Assembly: GCA_007258455.2 (NCBI GenBank)
Contig: VDFB02000003.1
Coordinates: 42,845,986 to 42,909,985 of the forward strand
Length of the DNA: 64,000 nt
DNA from: Sequoia sempervirens
Lineage: Eukaryota > Streptophyta > Pinopsida > Cupressales > Cupressaceae
Direction of reading: 5' to 3'
Of the stretch, positions 1 to 12,147 are shown one piece after another (positions within the stretch are counted from its first letter, which is position 1; every line of letters begins with the position of its first letter). The notes below the pieces were generated by a model. The model saw only the letters and a list, made by a program, of their open reading frames with translations, was not told where the DNA came from and did not search any database. The position numbers and the translations under genes are program-made.

Positions 1-2485
1 ATTTAAAACCAACCCTGTAAAATGCACAATTTCCAGCATTAATATCAATATCCTTACTGAGACTATTTATAACGGAAATGAAATGAATTTCACTCTAGAG
101 TCTATGTTAAACAATACATCAGGATGAATGCTTGGGAAAAAAAATCATAGACGGATGAGCCACATATCCAACCTTTCAAACTATCATATGTCAACCTCCA
201 AACTAAGTTATCAAGCAAAGGTGAAAAACAAAGTCAAAAAATTCATCAAAGCATTTCCTAAACTATGCAGATGATGGATGCCAATATAGATGCAACGTTG
301 TGAATATCAAATACATGTACATTGTAAACATATGGTTAAAGCCAATTGTAAACATATGGTTAAAGCCAAATTGATTGTCCTACAAAGTATGCAATGAGCA
401 GACTACTCAGTTTTGAATAATTAAGTGACAAAGACAATAAGACAGAATCTAAGGAATAATAAATGCATTGTAACAACTGAAGAGATTCATTACAGAGTGA
501 GATATATAAGTTAACCTCTTCTTCCCAACTGAAGAGATTAATACATCATCAGTTGGAAAGCTTGTCAAAAATAGACCACACTGAAAGTACTACAAGTAAT
601 CTTTATCAAGAAGAGATTACACTGAATAAAACAGAAATCCCGAAAGGGTTATACATGATTTGTAACAAAATGAACTCAATTAGGTGTGCTTAACAGAAAA
701 TTATTGCTTGATTAGGTTCCTCCACAGACCAAAATGAAGGCCAATATGTAAAAGCCGCAACCATAGCAAATTATTACCTAAAAAGAAGCTCCACAAAAAA
801 ATGTTAAATCCAACTCATCTGTAGACCAACTTGAAAACTCTGCAACAGCTCCAAAAAAGTTGACTAAAATGCTTACAAGAACCCCCTAACTCACACTGAC
901 TATGGAAAAACTCTGCAATAAGTACACAAATAGTTGATTCCACTTCATTTCCACAAGAAGCAATTTAAACTCAAATGTATCCTATGAATCTTGAGTTGTA
1001 TTATAAATATGCTCCTATCAATTGATTAATCATCAACATAAATTGTAAAGTTTCTGGAAACAACTGTGTGTAGCATTTTTTGTTATATTGACATTTCAGA
1101 TCACACTCCATGATCCATCATCAGGAAGAGAATGAAAATGCACAGCTGTTCCAGATATTTACAATTTATGTTATGTACTGTGAAAATATCATGTCTTTAA
1201 TCATTGACAGTCAAATGAAACCTTTGCCTTTATTCTTATTTGGTGACGACCTAACAACATTCTTAAAGCATTCATATTTATATAATCTCTATCCATGACC
1301 ATTCTCCAAAAATAAGTGAACAAAAACATAAGGACCTGTAGGTGACTATCTGAAAATAACATTTAAGCATTTTAGCTACAAAAAGGGGAAAAGGCTGAAT
1401 GTGACGTTTAAGATATCAGCCAATTTAAAGCCACTGGGTTTTCATACCCTGTCAGAGAACAACTCTGATTTCATTAAACATTCTACACCATGGTGATTTC
1501 ATATATATTTTTTGGGCTTATAAATGAGAGATTACAAGTTCAATACACAGGAAAACAAGAAAAGTAAAACAGCATAGTTTTTTCTGTGCTTCATTAGCTC
1601 AAAATAAAATCCACAGCCCCGATCAAGCAGAATTCGAGGAGCATCAAGCACCCAAGTAAACAAACACAAAAAACACACCAAACCCATTCATTATTTTAAA
1701 ATCATGAAACAAGGTCCTATCATCAAATATTCAGGTTTTTGTTTATGAGCAGGATCGCCATAAGATTTAAAGATATCACACACTGATCCCAAAAGCCTAT
1801 CAGTAGAAAAGGGCAACAAAAAAAAATAACGAAAAATGTATAAACTCTTGCCATCTCATGATTTAACACAGAATCCACAGCTCCACTCCAATCCAAATTC
1901 AAGAAACATCCAACATCCGCATGAACAAACAACAAAAAAGCTCATGTCATCCCAGGATTCAAAATAAAATACACATCTCCAGTCCAAACTAATTTAAGAA
2001 ACATCGAATACTCCATGAACTAACACCAAAACACAACAAACCCGCTAGTTATTTCACGACACCAACACTAACTATTCAAACACCAATCCAATTCCAATCC
2101 AACCAAATTAAAGTGACATCAAACCGCCCACATCCTCAACCACGAAAAACGCATCACATCCAACAAAAAAGTTCACTTCATCCAATGATTCAAACCCAGG
2201 ACCACAACTTTACGCAATTCAATTCAACAAAAATCTAAACATTCACATTTACAAACACAAAAAATATATCAAACCCACTAATCAATTCACTAAAATAACA
2301 CAAAATCGAGCTAAAATCACCTCAACGTTCACAACCAAGCCACACATTCAATGAAACCGAATTCAACAAACAACAAAACGCCCACATTCATAAACACACC
2401 CAACCCACTAAGCATTTCACCACACCAACACAAAATATTTCAAAAACAAAAAACAAATACCCCATTGCTCTTCAGAAACCCTTAC
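1..2485 (-). other. Partial first intron of the exon-1 gene, with degenerate tandem repeats
   Basis: This is sequence downstream (minus sense) of the splice donor of the exon at 2486-2887. I found no second exon, so the intron probably runs off the left edge; long first introns are common in conifers. From about 1600 to 2450 it holds roughly six degraded copies of a ~115-130 bp unit, recognisable by an AATTCAA..AACATC block followed by AACAAACACAAAAAACACACC-like sequence and CCCACTAATTATTTCAC. A short direct duplication lies at about 322-370 (ATTGTAAACATATGG twice). Short ORFs here look accidental. Confidence 0.5.
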
Positions 2486-2887
2486 CTGACACCTCGGACT
2501 GTGAGGAGGATCAGCAAGATGCGAAGGCAACTGCAGAAGCTGCGATCTATCTTTTCCTCCTCCGTCCCTTCCAGAAAGCCTCCCACTTTTCTTCATTCCC
2601 CCTGAAAGTATCGGGATCTCCTGCAACTCCCACAAATTAGCAGCCAGCTTTCTTGCAGAAACACACTCTTTTCTCATTACCGTTGAGGGGCGGGGCTCCT
2701 CTTCTACTCCAAAACCCCTCAAGCCATTATCATCATTACCATCGTCAAAAGACATAATGGGCGTAGTGCAGGGCCCGCCCCTTTTCCCTACAAAAATTGC
2801 GCGCTTCAACTTTATAGCACTGTTTGCTTTCGAACTTGCTGGCGAGGATGAATAGTAACAATAAGCCGCTCTTCTCTTCTTCTGCAT
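2486..2887 (-). CDS. Exon 1 of an At5g41620 / BRANCHLESS TRICHOME-like gene (partial)
   Basis: ATG at 2887-2885 opens 134 codons that end in CAG directly before a consensus donor (CAG|GTAAGG, intron starting at 2485), so the exon ends in phase 0. The protein is GC-rich relative to its surroundings and has a basic start (MQKKRR). It contains VGKRGGPCTTP at about residues 33-43 and VSARKLAANLWELQEIP at about 76-92, then a Ser/Gly/Asp-rich stretch ending ADPPHSPRCQ. The KRGG..TP plus SARKLAA.LWE pair is the N-terminal signature I know from plant At5g41620-type coiled-coil proteins, annotated as USO1-like and related to BRANCHLESS TRICHOME. The coiled-coil part should lie in later exons to the left. 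The frame stays open 22 codons into the intron without similarity. The family call comes from memory of motifs. Confidence 0.75.
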
Positions 2888-3162
2888 AATTTCTATAACA
2901 TTACGCTATTGTATGTACTTACACTGCTGTATACGGTATGGGTGTATACTCACTGCATATCTGCACCACAAGACCTCATTTTTGGCTCGTTTAGAAGCCA
3001 AATTTTCTTCCCAACACTACTTCGAGTCAGTTCGAGTTGACCCATGAGATTGATTTGTACAGTTCTTTTGCAGAAACTTCGATCTTCATGATGGAATGTG
3101 ACAACTATCACTGTAAAGTTACACTGCATTGTAATTGTTCCCCGTTTATACCCCTTTTATAC
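2888..3162 (-). promoter_or_regulatory. 5' UTR and core promoter with TATA box
   Basis: On the minus strand a strong TATA box (GTATAAAAGG) lies at plus 3153-3162, about 265 bp upstream of the ATG at 2887. Transcription should start near 3125-3130, giving a 5' UTR of about 240 nt. A GC-richer patch further upstream (about 3270-3420) contains an ACGT-core CCACGTCAGC near 3338-3347, the type of element bound by plant bZIP factors. Inferred from motifs only. Confidence 0.5.
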
Positions 3163-3239
3163 TGAGCTCTGTTTTTTTTTTCTCTTTTCTATTCTTTTTC
3201 TGTGAGTCGTGACTACATTTTTTTATGTTTCAGAATTTG

Positions 3240-4650
3240 TTGGGTACTTATTGATAGCGGAAAAATAGAAAAGGAATCCGGAGCGGATTCGAAATGGGCA
3301 ACTTAATTACATTTGAATCCACGCTGGATATTTTGTGCCACGTCAGCGCGTAAGCGAGGGTACTGCACGGGTTCGTCAAAGTGTCGGCGACACCTGGCAG
3401 TTTGACTTGAGTCAAGTAGATTTTGATGGTTTGCACATATTTATAGAATGTTTATATGAATATTGTATGAACTTCGAGGTTTAAGAAATTGTTTATATTT
3501 TCCCCAAGTTATATTCATATTTAATATTGAGGAAAAAAATATTAAACATATTTTAATTTCTAGAGGATAATAAAAGAATAAAATACATCATTATATAGGT
3601 CATTTATATGTTCACATGTATTGTCTTTAGTACCGGTCGTCATTGTCAATCTAGATTACTAATAGTGTCCCTAGATACCACCTTCACAAGTTTAGCTACT
3701 AGGAAGACAAAAGGTGAGTAGGTTTTTTGGGTACACATTTTGACAAATTGATCTAATACATCACATATTACTTTTACTCATCAAATCAAACCCATGTTGC
3801 TTAAGATCAGCCCCACAATTCTAAAATCTAAACCACATAGTTTAAGAGATCACACAGATTATATTACAGTCATAAAACTAAAGACAAATTTTTTTAAGTA
3901 GTGGCAAATCAACTTAGGACCGTATCTACATCATTTTTAAAGTTAAGTGCCACTAACTACTTATTTAATTATATAGCATTTTATTTAACTCAATTATCAA
4001 TCCTAATTAGTTAATTTAAGTTTATTGTGTGATTATTTATGAACCCCAGATTTATTTGTGTAGTATAATTATTTTCATCACACTTATCTTACAACGTTTG
4101 GGGTTTTTCTTTGTACATCTTTGTTTTCAAATCTATTTTTTTATAAATATTTTATTTCTAGATTTTATTAGAATTTGATGCATACCTTTGTGTGATCATT
4201 CATTACTCTACTTCCTTTAGGGTTTCTACTGACCATTGCTTATTATATTTCCCACCCAAACTAACCTTGTTTTTCCTCTAGGGTTTAATTTGTTAATTTG
4301 ATAATTGATTGATTTTTTGAATTACATCAATGTAATAACCAAAATTGTATACCTTACAACTTCATTATTACACTTTGTGTCCATTTTTATGTGCATTTTT
4401 TGTTATTTTAACCTCTTATCCCTAACCTAAGTCCTTCATCCATATCCCCTTTCCCTCGTTGTTCCCATGGCTTTGTTTAATGTTATCGTGTGCTTATTTT
4501 ATTTAATTTTTATCCACTTGTTATGTTCTTAGCCCCTCTTTAATTTTCCTTTAATTTATCCCCATTTTTCCCTTTGTTAAACCATTAAACCTTAAGCCTA
4601 GTCCTATCCTATATTAAAATCCCCACTTTGTCCTTCCCAAAATTTGTTAT
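3240..4650. other. Intergenic AT-rich DNA, nothing recognised
   Basis: Beyond the promoter patch the sequence becomes AT-rich and noncoding, with many T and A runs. I see no coding region, RNA gene or terminal repeats in it. Confidence 0.5.
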
Positions 4651-5089
4651 TGTTGGAATTAGATATTTTCCATTCACAATCCAATAGATCTTATAAAATT
4701 AGGATATGTCTTTTACAAGAGATTACAATAAATTCAAAATGCAAACAATATATTCATTCAATATGTGCAACCTTTAAAAGCTTGCAATTACATGAGAACC
4801 CCTTGATTATATAGAAAAGGGGTGGAATGAGAAGGTAGTTGTGGACTTTAACCATTTTGCATGTGAATAGGACATGTATCCCAAATATGTCATGTATATA
4901 GGAAAGTGTGAAAAATGTGCCATGCACATGAGTTAGGTGTCTTAAAAGGTGAACACATGTGCCTCAACTACATAAGGTGAGACAAAAAGTGAAAAAGGGC
5001 CTATATTAGACTTAACTAGTGAGAATAGGACTTTGACAAGGAAAAACTAAAAGCTAACTAGTTTGATAATGTCACTATTTACACCAACA
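4651..5089 (-). repeat. LTR-A: 3' LTR of a minus-strand Copia-like element
   Basis: The 439-bp segment has inverted ends TGTTGG ... CCAACA. A polypurine tract (minus sense) abuts its right end at 5090-5107, so this is the 3' LTR of an element whose body lay to the right on the minus strand. Related copies occur at 21507-21823 (partial) and about 51915-52068 (end fragment). They share blocks such as ATATGTGCAACCTTTAAAA and TATATAGAAAAGGGGTGGAA, or the terminal GTCACTATTTACACC. No target-site duplication can be checked because the partner end is not adjacent. Confidence 0.7.
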
Positions 5090-5107
5090 CTCCCCCCCCC
5101 CCTTTCC
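5090..5107 (-). other. Polypurine tract of LTR-A element
   Basis: On the minus strand this is GGGAAA followed by 11 G and AG, directly before the TGTTGG LTR start. That is the expected site of plus-strand priming. The uninterrupted run of 11 C on the plus strand is at 5092-5102. Confidence 0.6.
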
Positions 5108-5480
5108 CTTAAGTGCCATTTAGACATAAATGAATGTAATGATGATGGGTCATAGCTACTAAGCCTTGTTATGTACCCATGCATAAATATCTCATAATTG
5201 AAGTAAAGGAGAAAACCCAATGAGAAATAAAACTCATTTTTGAAAGAGAAAATATGCATGATATAATGTACAAGTGAAGAAGAAAGAAGGAATTATCACA
5301 TGACCCTCCAAGGACTACCTCTAGTACAAAGTATAATAAATGTTCCCCCCATAGGAGAGAAGAGAAAAGGTCTATGTGACTCTCCCAAAGTGTGACAAGG
5401 AAAGAACCCCATGCAGGGAAATGCTCCCTCCCAAAAACAAAGATAAGAAGATAAATCACACAACCTATAATTCATCTAGA
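5108..5480 (-). mobile_element. Remnant of internal region of LTR-A element
   Basis: About 370 bp upstream (minus sense) of the polypurine tract, including a second G-rich tract near 5345-5350. No protein domain is recognisable; the minus-strand ORF at 5169-5459 reads as noncoding. The element seems to be cut off at about 5480, where older LTR-like sequence begins. Confidence 0.4.
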
Positions 5481-5499
5481 ATGTGTGCCTAGTTACCTT

Positions 5500-6331
5500 T
5501 ATGCTTGTGGATTTAGTCCATTGCTTATTATTGTTTATATTTTTATTTTTTTTGTTGTCAAGTTGTTCTCAATGTGATTTTGTATTAACATATGGATTCT
5601 AATTGTATATTCTATTATGTATATGATACCTTTAGGTTTAGATATGATAATATTTATACTTTACATATAAATAGATAGATGTTTACATAGATGGATAGTG
5701 GTATTATGTTGACATTCTAGATGATTATTAGTTATCACATTTCTATGTTTGGATGATACGCATTGATATTGAGGTATTATGGATGTGATGATTATGTGAT
5801 GGATGTAATATTGTACCATGTTGTGTTCAACTATTATGTATGGTGCAAGTACATTTGACATGTGACTTGAGTGTGCAAGTACAAGGTTAAATTTTCCCAT
5901 GTGAGTATATAGGTCTAGGTTATTTTTCCAATGGTGGTTATGCTAGAGATGTCACATTGGGTTTGATTTGTTTGTTGACCCCTTTTTTACTTGAATAGAG
6001 TGTGAGATGTGTCTTGTGAGACCTTATGTGAATCTCAATCCAAATTGGTGATGATTATAGATTTTGCATGTGTTGTGTGTTAAACCTTATATGTGTAATT
6101 TTAATTATGATTGTTTATTTCCTCATTTGCATTGAATTATATTTTGATGGATAAATCATTACATTTTAATGATATTTGATGCATTTGAGAAATCAAGGAA
6201 TTGAGGGAAATCTAGTTGGAATTGTTTAATAGTTTTTAAATTGGGAAAATGGGAAATATTTTATTGCTAAGAAAATCAAATTGAATCATTTGCTATCCTT
6301 GAAAAAGATAAATGACTTAAGCATTTTTCAA
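5500..6331. repeat. Left part of an older LTR-like repeat (copy 1), split by a LINE
   Basis: Alignable by eye with about 21960-22780: shared blocks include CCAATGGTGGTTA, GATGTCAC.TTGGG, CAAATTGGTG and GAAAAGA..AA..ACTTAAGCATTTTT. The alignment breaks at 6331 and resumes at about 9150, so the LINE at 6332-9145 inserted into it. No ends were defined. It is probably a Gypsy-type LTR or internal fragment. Confidence 0.5.
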
Positions 6332-7186
6332 TTTTTGATTATAGGAAAAGTAGCTTTTGAAGGGACCTAAAACCCTTTACAAGAGAACAAATGCTATAAA
6401 GATAAAGCAAGAAAAAATAAGTAGCCTAAAAAAAAATTAGTTGTCATTAGGATAAAGCGGGACAAAGTAAATAGCCAACCATTAGCAAGTCAACAACACA
6501 AAACAAAAAATAGCACCAAAAAACACTAGGGGACTATTGTAAGTTCTTCAAGATCTTGGTTGCTTCTGAAATAGTAAAAATGGTATGCTCATGCATATCA
6601 ACAACTTCAGCTAGCTCATGAACAGGGATCTTCATGTTTTTCTTAGTCTTGCTCCTCATTCAAATACTTGGACCAACATCCACAGTCGAATTATATGTTC
6701 CCTTCAGCCCATCAACTTCATCACCATCAACTCCTTTCCTCTTCACCATCATTCCCCCAGTCCATTTGTGTGCTTTATCATTCAAAAGAACAATGCCCTA
6801 TGTATTGGTATAAAGAGAAGATTGACCAACTTTAACCAAAGTATATAAATTAACATGAGTTTTCTCAATTTTCTCCTTAAAAGAAGCAATTTTTCTCATG
6901 ATTTTTCTTCATTTTGTCCACATCAACAACCACACCATTAAGAACAACATGCATTCTCTTAATCTGATAAAAAATAGAAGTCTCCAGGTTGGTGTTATTG
7001 ATGATTCCAGCATAAATTTATTGGCCAATGATCACACTTTGATGTTAAGTTGGTTGACTTCACTAAAAAACCATTTCAAAAGCTTTAAAAAGTTCATAGT
7101 GTCATCTTTGACCATTCCCAAAACATTATTAATATCCTCCCTATTACAATTTAAAATATTAGTGTTAGCAAATAAACTATCAAACT

Positions 7187-8797
7187 TCATGACCTAAGCC
7201 TCCCGATGAAAATCACAATACCAAGAATTTTGATTCTAGGTTTTACAGCCTCCTTCACAACAACATATGTGGATTTAGGCAACTCCATAATCTCATTTCT
7301 AGACCTATCAGCATCATAAACCTCATTAGTCTTGAAAACCTTCTCAAGTGAATTAATGCCATGTTCCTTCTCTTTACCACTAGTCCTTCCAGCAGGAGAG
7401 TCAACCCCCTATTCCTTCTCTTCGCCACTTTTCATAATTTTCTTAACTACAGACCCCTTATCCTTCTCTCCCTTTGCACCCTCCATAGCAAATTTGACAC
7501 TTTTCCTCTTACAATCCTTAGGGGGTTCAGAACTCTCCCCCTTTTTAGTCACATTTCCCTCCTTGAGATCCTTTTGTTAGCAAAAAGTGTAGCCTTCTCA
7601 TCCACCATACCTTTACCTTTCTTGCCTTTAGCCTTCACAACAACTAAAGGAGCTTCCTTACCCTCCATATTTGTTTGGGATCGTATGAACCAAGAAGGAC
7701 GGGGGTCCTTCTTTGCATGTTTCCTAGGCTATTGGTTAAAATCCTTTGGGGGTTCTGAGTAAATCTCCATTGATTCAATCCCTTCCTCTTCCAAATCTTT
7801 ATCCCCATAATCTCTTCCCATATCATAACCAGAAGAGACCTCCTTAACATGAGCTTTGGCCAATTTTTTAGGTGCTTCAGGGACAGTAAGATTTTGCATG
7901 TTCCATTATCAACATAATTAATCCCTCATGTAGAATTGAATTATTAGGGTTCTTCTGATGCTCATTAATCCCATTCTCCAAAGAAAGAAGCAAATGATAA
8001 GGGAAAGAGACCAGTTTATTATGCCTGAAGTGATTCAATAACATAAAATAAAAACCATAAATTGTAAAGAATCTCCCATCGAGGGTAAAGTACCTCATGA
8101 GTGCCACTGCCAAGTCCGCCCAAATGGGTTTGGTGGATTTTCTGTCATATCCACCACACGCCAATTTTCTCAATCTCTCCCTCTCATTCCCTTTGAAAAA
8201 GATATTCATGGCCGAATTGGATGCTGATATATCTTTGTAAAACTTCCTTCCTTCAATAGATAAGCCCTTTAAACTTGCTATAAGCTCCTCTGTTATGTTG
8301 AAATCCATACCATAAACTCTCAAGATTCTTTTATTCCAACCATTAACAAACACCTGACAAATTTGAGATTCAAATCCATGTAGCCTCTGAATATAAGGAG
8401 TTACGCCACCTTTTTCTAAAATATCCCAAATCTTCTCATTATCCTTCATTTCTTCGCAAGCAACAGGTTCCACTCTACACCTATCTCCACCCATGGCCAT
8501 CAACACACCACCCAATTCAGGACGTAGAAGAACCCAAAACAAGTTGGTCACCACAAGAACACTCCATAAGCAAAGGGAAAGGCTCAAAAACACACCCACA
8601 ATCCATGAGAATCTGACATTTGAAGGACCAAATGTCATCATTAATATTAGGATGGGAATCTTAAGAAAAACCCCACCATCATTTTTGGAGAAAGAATCAA
8701 GTTGCAGATGTCTTATCATTTTTAAGAGGGCGTAATTATTCAGCAACCTAGCACCTTGATACCATATCACTTGTACCACCTCACAAAGATTTATCAT
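7187..8797 (-). pseudogene. LINE third ORF (ORF3), copy 1, frame-broken
   Basis: ATG at 8797 overlaps the RNase H stop (8781-8783) by 17 nt. The first 306 codons are open (stop 7877-7879). The protein continues in another frame (acidic stretch with DYGDKDLEEEGIESMEIYSE) and then returns, with one internal stop, to a Lys/Glu-rich end stopping at 7187. The core, at about residues 150-290, contains WNKRILRVYGMDFNITEELI, GLSIEGRKFYKD, MRYFTLDGRF and LLNHFRH. The same order of motifs occurs in the ORF at 25529-27456. It loosely resembles domains annotated as putative plant transposon protein in plant genomes; I cannot confirm a family. Function unknown. The shared position after RNase H suggests it belongs to the LINE rather than being a chance neighbour. 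Confidence 0.6.
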
Positions 8798-9125
8798 GCT
8801 TAATAATGTTTAAAATATCAATGGGCAAGGGATCATTTAAGTCCCAATGTTTAGGTTGAGAAAAGACCCCTATGTTAGCTAGGCAATCAGCAAGCACATT
8901 AGCCTCACAGTAAATATGAGAAACATGAAATTCCTCCAAAGAATTTAGAATAGAGATGGAGTCCTTAATAATATTTTCAATGGACCAACAAGGAGGATGA
9001 ACCATGTTAAGACAATTTATAATGTTCAATGAATCCCCCTCCAACCATATCATTTTAAAGCCTTTTTCCTGAGCCAATTTCAATTCATGATAGGCTGCAG
9101 ATGCTTCCACAGAGTGGTTTGTCTA
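8781..9125 (-). pseudogene. C-terminal half of LINE ORF2: RNase H domain fragment
   Basis: The reading frame (HSVEASAAYHELKLA, EGDSLNIINCL, HIYCEANVLADCLANIG) matches the second half of plant LINE RNase H: the E of VEASAA, the D of EGD and the D of VLAD correspond to three of the four catalytic acids. It is cut at the element's 5' border, just past an upstream TAG at about 9126. A GTG at 9110 is only a nominal start; there is no true start here. The frame ends HDKSL at 8781 and overlaps the ORF3 ATG. Confidence 0.75.
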
Positions 9126-9145
9126 GGTTCCCAAAGGGAGATAAA

Positions 9146-9870
9146 CATTTTTCAGTTAATTTCTATATACTATTTTGTTAAAAGAAAATTTTAAAAAATA
9201 AAAAGAAATAGAAAATGAGAAAGAGACAAAAGGGAAAAGAGACTTGTATTTTGGAATGGATTCATTCCTTTTAATACCAAATAAAACTCTCTCAAGCCCT
9301 CTCTTGGAAAAATTAAAAAAGATTGAGAAATCTTGATAAGAAGGATTGGTTGGTTTTGGAATTGTATTGAAAAATATTTCATTGGGTGTGGATTGAATAT
9401 GAATGTGGTTGACCTCTCCAAATCTCATTGAGTTGCTTAAAGTGTGCATTGGTTGAACTCCAATAATTGAAGGTATTTTCTTTATTTGCTTAGTTTTTTA
9501 AGTTCTCAATTCTTACTTTCTAATGCCCACTCTAATAGTCACACATGACTTTATATTGTAAGTAATTTATGGGATTTATATTGTATTTAAATTATTGGTT
9601 TTAAGTTTTTTTAAAAGTCTATTTTTGAACCATGATCAAGGAAATTTTTTTTTATAAAATCATGAAATGTGAATTTTATTGGATAAGAATGATGTTCATA
9701 TTTAAAACCAAAAATTATGGGAAAAAAAATTAAGGTTCTATTGGGACTCAATATCATGGTTGTAAAACTAACTTTTTTCCATGTTTTTGTAGCATTTTTT
9801 ACCCATGTATTGTTCATTGTGTCAAGTAATTATAATTTTAATTGTCAAATCATACAAAATCCCATGTTTT
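9146..9870. repeat. Right part of the older LTR-like repeat (copy 1)
   Basis: Matches about 22790-23400: GAAAATGAGAAAG, AAAGGGAAAAGAGACTT-type blocks, CTCTCTCAA.CCCTCTC and the following GGTATTT..TTTT stretch. This is the continuation of the repeat interrupted at 6331. The match fades after about 9870. Confidence 0.5.
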
Positions 9871-11318
9871 TTGTTTGTCTATATTGACCCATCATTGTGT
9901 CAAAAAGGTTATATATTTATTCTAAAATCTTAAAAAACCAAAGTATTTTGTGTATCCTTTGTGTGGTAAAACTCTTACATGTATGTCAAAGGTTTTGGTA
10001 TCATTTAAGGCCTCTTTCTTTGTTGCTTCCAATGTCATCAAGCATTTTCCTTGGTTTCAAAACCTATTCAAAATATCAATTAGTGAAGAGGGGAATTTTC
10101 ATTTGTTTATCGACCTCTTGGGGTGGTTTCAAAACCACCCTCACAAGTTGATAGGTTTGTTGTATGGCTCAAAATGTCAATTAACACAAAGGAGGGAATA
10201 TGCAAGAAAAAGGGGGAGCTTCTAGTGTTTTTCAAAGATGGAAAAGGATTCCAAAACCCACACAAGTGCTTGACAAGGTTTTAAAAGTTCCAATGAATGC
10301 TAACAAGCAAAGGAAAGTGTAGCTAAGATGACATAATGGAGATCAACAATCAAAGGGGGATTATTTTAATTGTTTTCATCTACCTAGTCAATGCTAGGCA
10401 ACACAATTATTGGGGGCCTTTATTTTTGAATTATTTCCAAAAAAAATTGATTAATATGTAGGCCTAATTTATTAAAAGGGAAAGATTTGATAACTTTACA
10501 AATGTTTAATATAAGTATGACATGTGAAGTGTTTAAATGGCATAAATTTTTAAGTGTTTGCTCAAAGGTGAAGCACAAAGGAAAGAAAAAAAGATCAAAA
10601 CTATTGTATTGATGCCACCAAATGTCATTACTACTTAATATTATTCCAACAACCCCTATACCTACATTTTCATCCCCTGCATTCATTTTCAACTAGTTTT
10701 TTAGTGTGATTTTTCACACTAATGCTTTCTAATGTATTATTGTACCTACATTTATGGAAACACCATGCATCTCACAAAAAAAATCTTGGTCATTTAGAGT
10801 AGGTTGTTATGGGAGCTATTATTAAATGCCAAAAAGTGTGAGTATTGTGCAAGGTAGCCAAAAATATTAGTTCAATTTATTACAAATATTACAGGCTTGT
10901 CAATTTAGAAATGTTTAGTATTGTAAGTGATTTTTATAGCAAGGCATCCCCATGACAATATTTATATCTTCAAGGGATCCTTTTAATTACATTAAGGTAT
11001 TTTCCTTGTTGTGAAAAAGAGCAGATACTATTGGAACATTATAATAATATTTAACACAATATTAGATTGGTTGAGATACAATGTTTAGATCATTACAATA
11101 TGAAAATATGTGATTGTATTGAAATTCAAAATTAAGTTGTCTTAATACAAAATAACCATGTATATATTCATCTTATTTGTCATGCTTAAATTAGCCACTT
11201 TGACATGCATAATAAAATTATCTTATATGAACTTGGAACATCAATGAAATAAAGATTATATCACCATAAGATAGCAACAAAATAAATGGCACAAAACAAC
11301 AACACAAGTAGAACATCT
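9871..11318. other. AT-rich noncoding DNA, probably old element remains
   Basis: No coding domain seen. A short perfect inverted repeat (GGGTGGTTT / AAACCACCC) lies at about 10121-10140. This stretch could be internal sequence of the outer LTR-A element (see findings), but there is no direct proof. Confidence 0.35.
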
Positions 11319-12131
11319 TGTTGAACACCCATAATACTGAGAGGGGGGGTGAATTAGTATTCACTGAAATTCATTAACTTCATCAACTTTAAACATTCAT
11401 TCAATGTGTGATATTAAACTTGCATTAATGGAAAGGAACATAGAAAGCATGCATCACATCAAATAACACAAGAACACTAGATTTACATGGAAAACCCAAA
11501 AAGGGAAAAACCACGGTGAGGATTAGCTCACAATATATTATAATTGGTTACAATGATTGATACAAAAAGGTGGACTCACTGTCCAAAAAGAGAAAGGCTC
11601 ACTGTTGGTGGCTCATTTCCAAAGGGCTCACTACCTAGAATAGAGAAAGATAAAAGAAAGGGTGGCTCACAGCCAATTATGAACTACTAGCAATGCATTT
11701 AACATATGTTGAAGATATAGTTCCACTGAAGCTCAAAAAATTGACTTAACATGCTTCATACTTCACCACAACTATACTTCATACTTCTCTACACCAAATC
11801 TCGTGCACACACTCTACACACCCTATTCGCCACACTCACACAATAAATCAATCTTGTATATATATGACAACCCAAAACATCAATTAGGTCGACCTAATTA
11901 GATATACTGTACTCTGGGACTTAGGCAATTATCCAAACCATTTGGTCTTCTCTGAATCAACACTTTTGCGTCTATTTCATGGGTTACCATCAATAACAAC
12001 ACCATATACTATCATGCTCATCAACCTACATCAATCTCCCCACTCAACAATATCTTCACACTATACATCATGCTCATGTTGCCAATTCCAAGTCTCCAAC
12101 AATCTCCTCAATGACAAAAAAACTTCCAACG
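11319..12131 (-). repeat. 3' LTR of the non-autonomous element
   Basis: An 813-bp LTR that aligns with 17584-18900 along both ends (for example CATGGAAAACCCAAAAAGGG-type sequence and GGTGAGGATTAGCTCACAAT). It lacks about 500 bp present in the other LTR, between the CATCAATTAGGT block and the GGGACTTAGG block near 11885-11920. The last base differs from the canonical CA end (CAACG). Confidence 0.75.
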
Positions 12132-12147
12132 ATCTCCCCCTTTGTCA
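12132..12147 (-). other. Polypurine tract
   Basis: On the minus strand this reads TGACAAAGGGGGAGAT, directly before the LTR start. Similar CCCCCTT tracts on the plus strand recur at about 12191-12200, 12251-12258 and 12284-12290, giving a cluster of four PPT-like stretches in 160 bp. Confidence 0.65.

Larger units (their letters stand above)
6332..9145 (-). mobile_element. 5'-truncated LINE inserted in an older repeat
   Basis: A minus-strand LINE copy that keeps only the end of the RNase H domain, a third ORF and the 3' tail. Its 3' end on the minus strand is TATAATCAAAAATTG, matching the TAATCAAAAA end of the full-length LINE at 25183. CATTTTTCA occurs at both borders (6322-6330 and 9146-9154), a likely short target-site duplication. 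Host homology with about 22780-22860 resumes just after it. 5' truncation plus duplication is what target-primed reverse transcription produces. Confidence 0.75.

Noticed and set aside
7332..7762. Plus-strand Ser/Pro/Leu-rich ORFs
   Set aside because: Antisense shadows of the Lys/Glu-rich tail of LINE ORF3.
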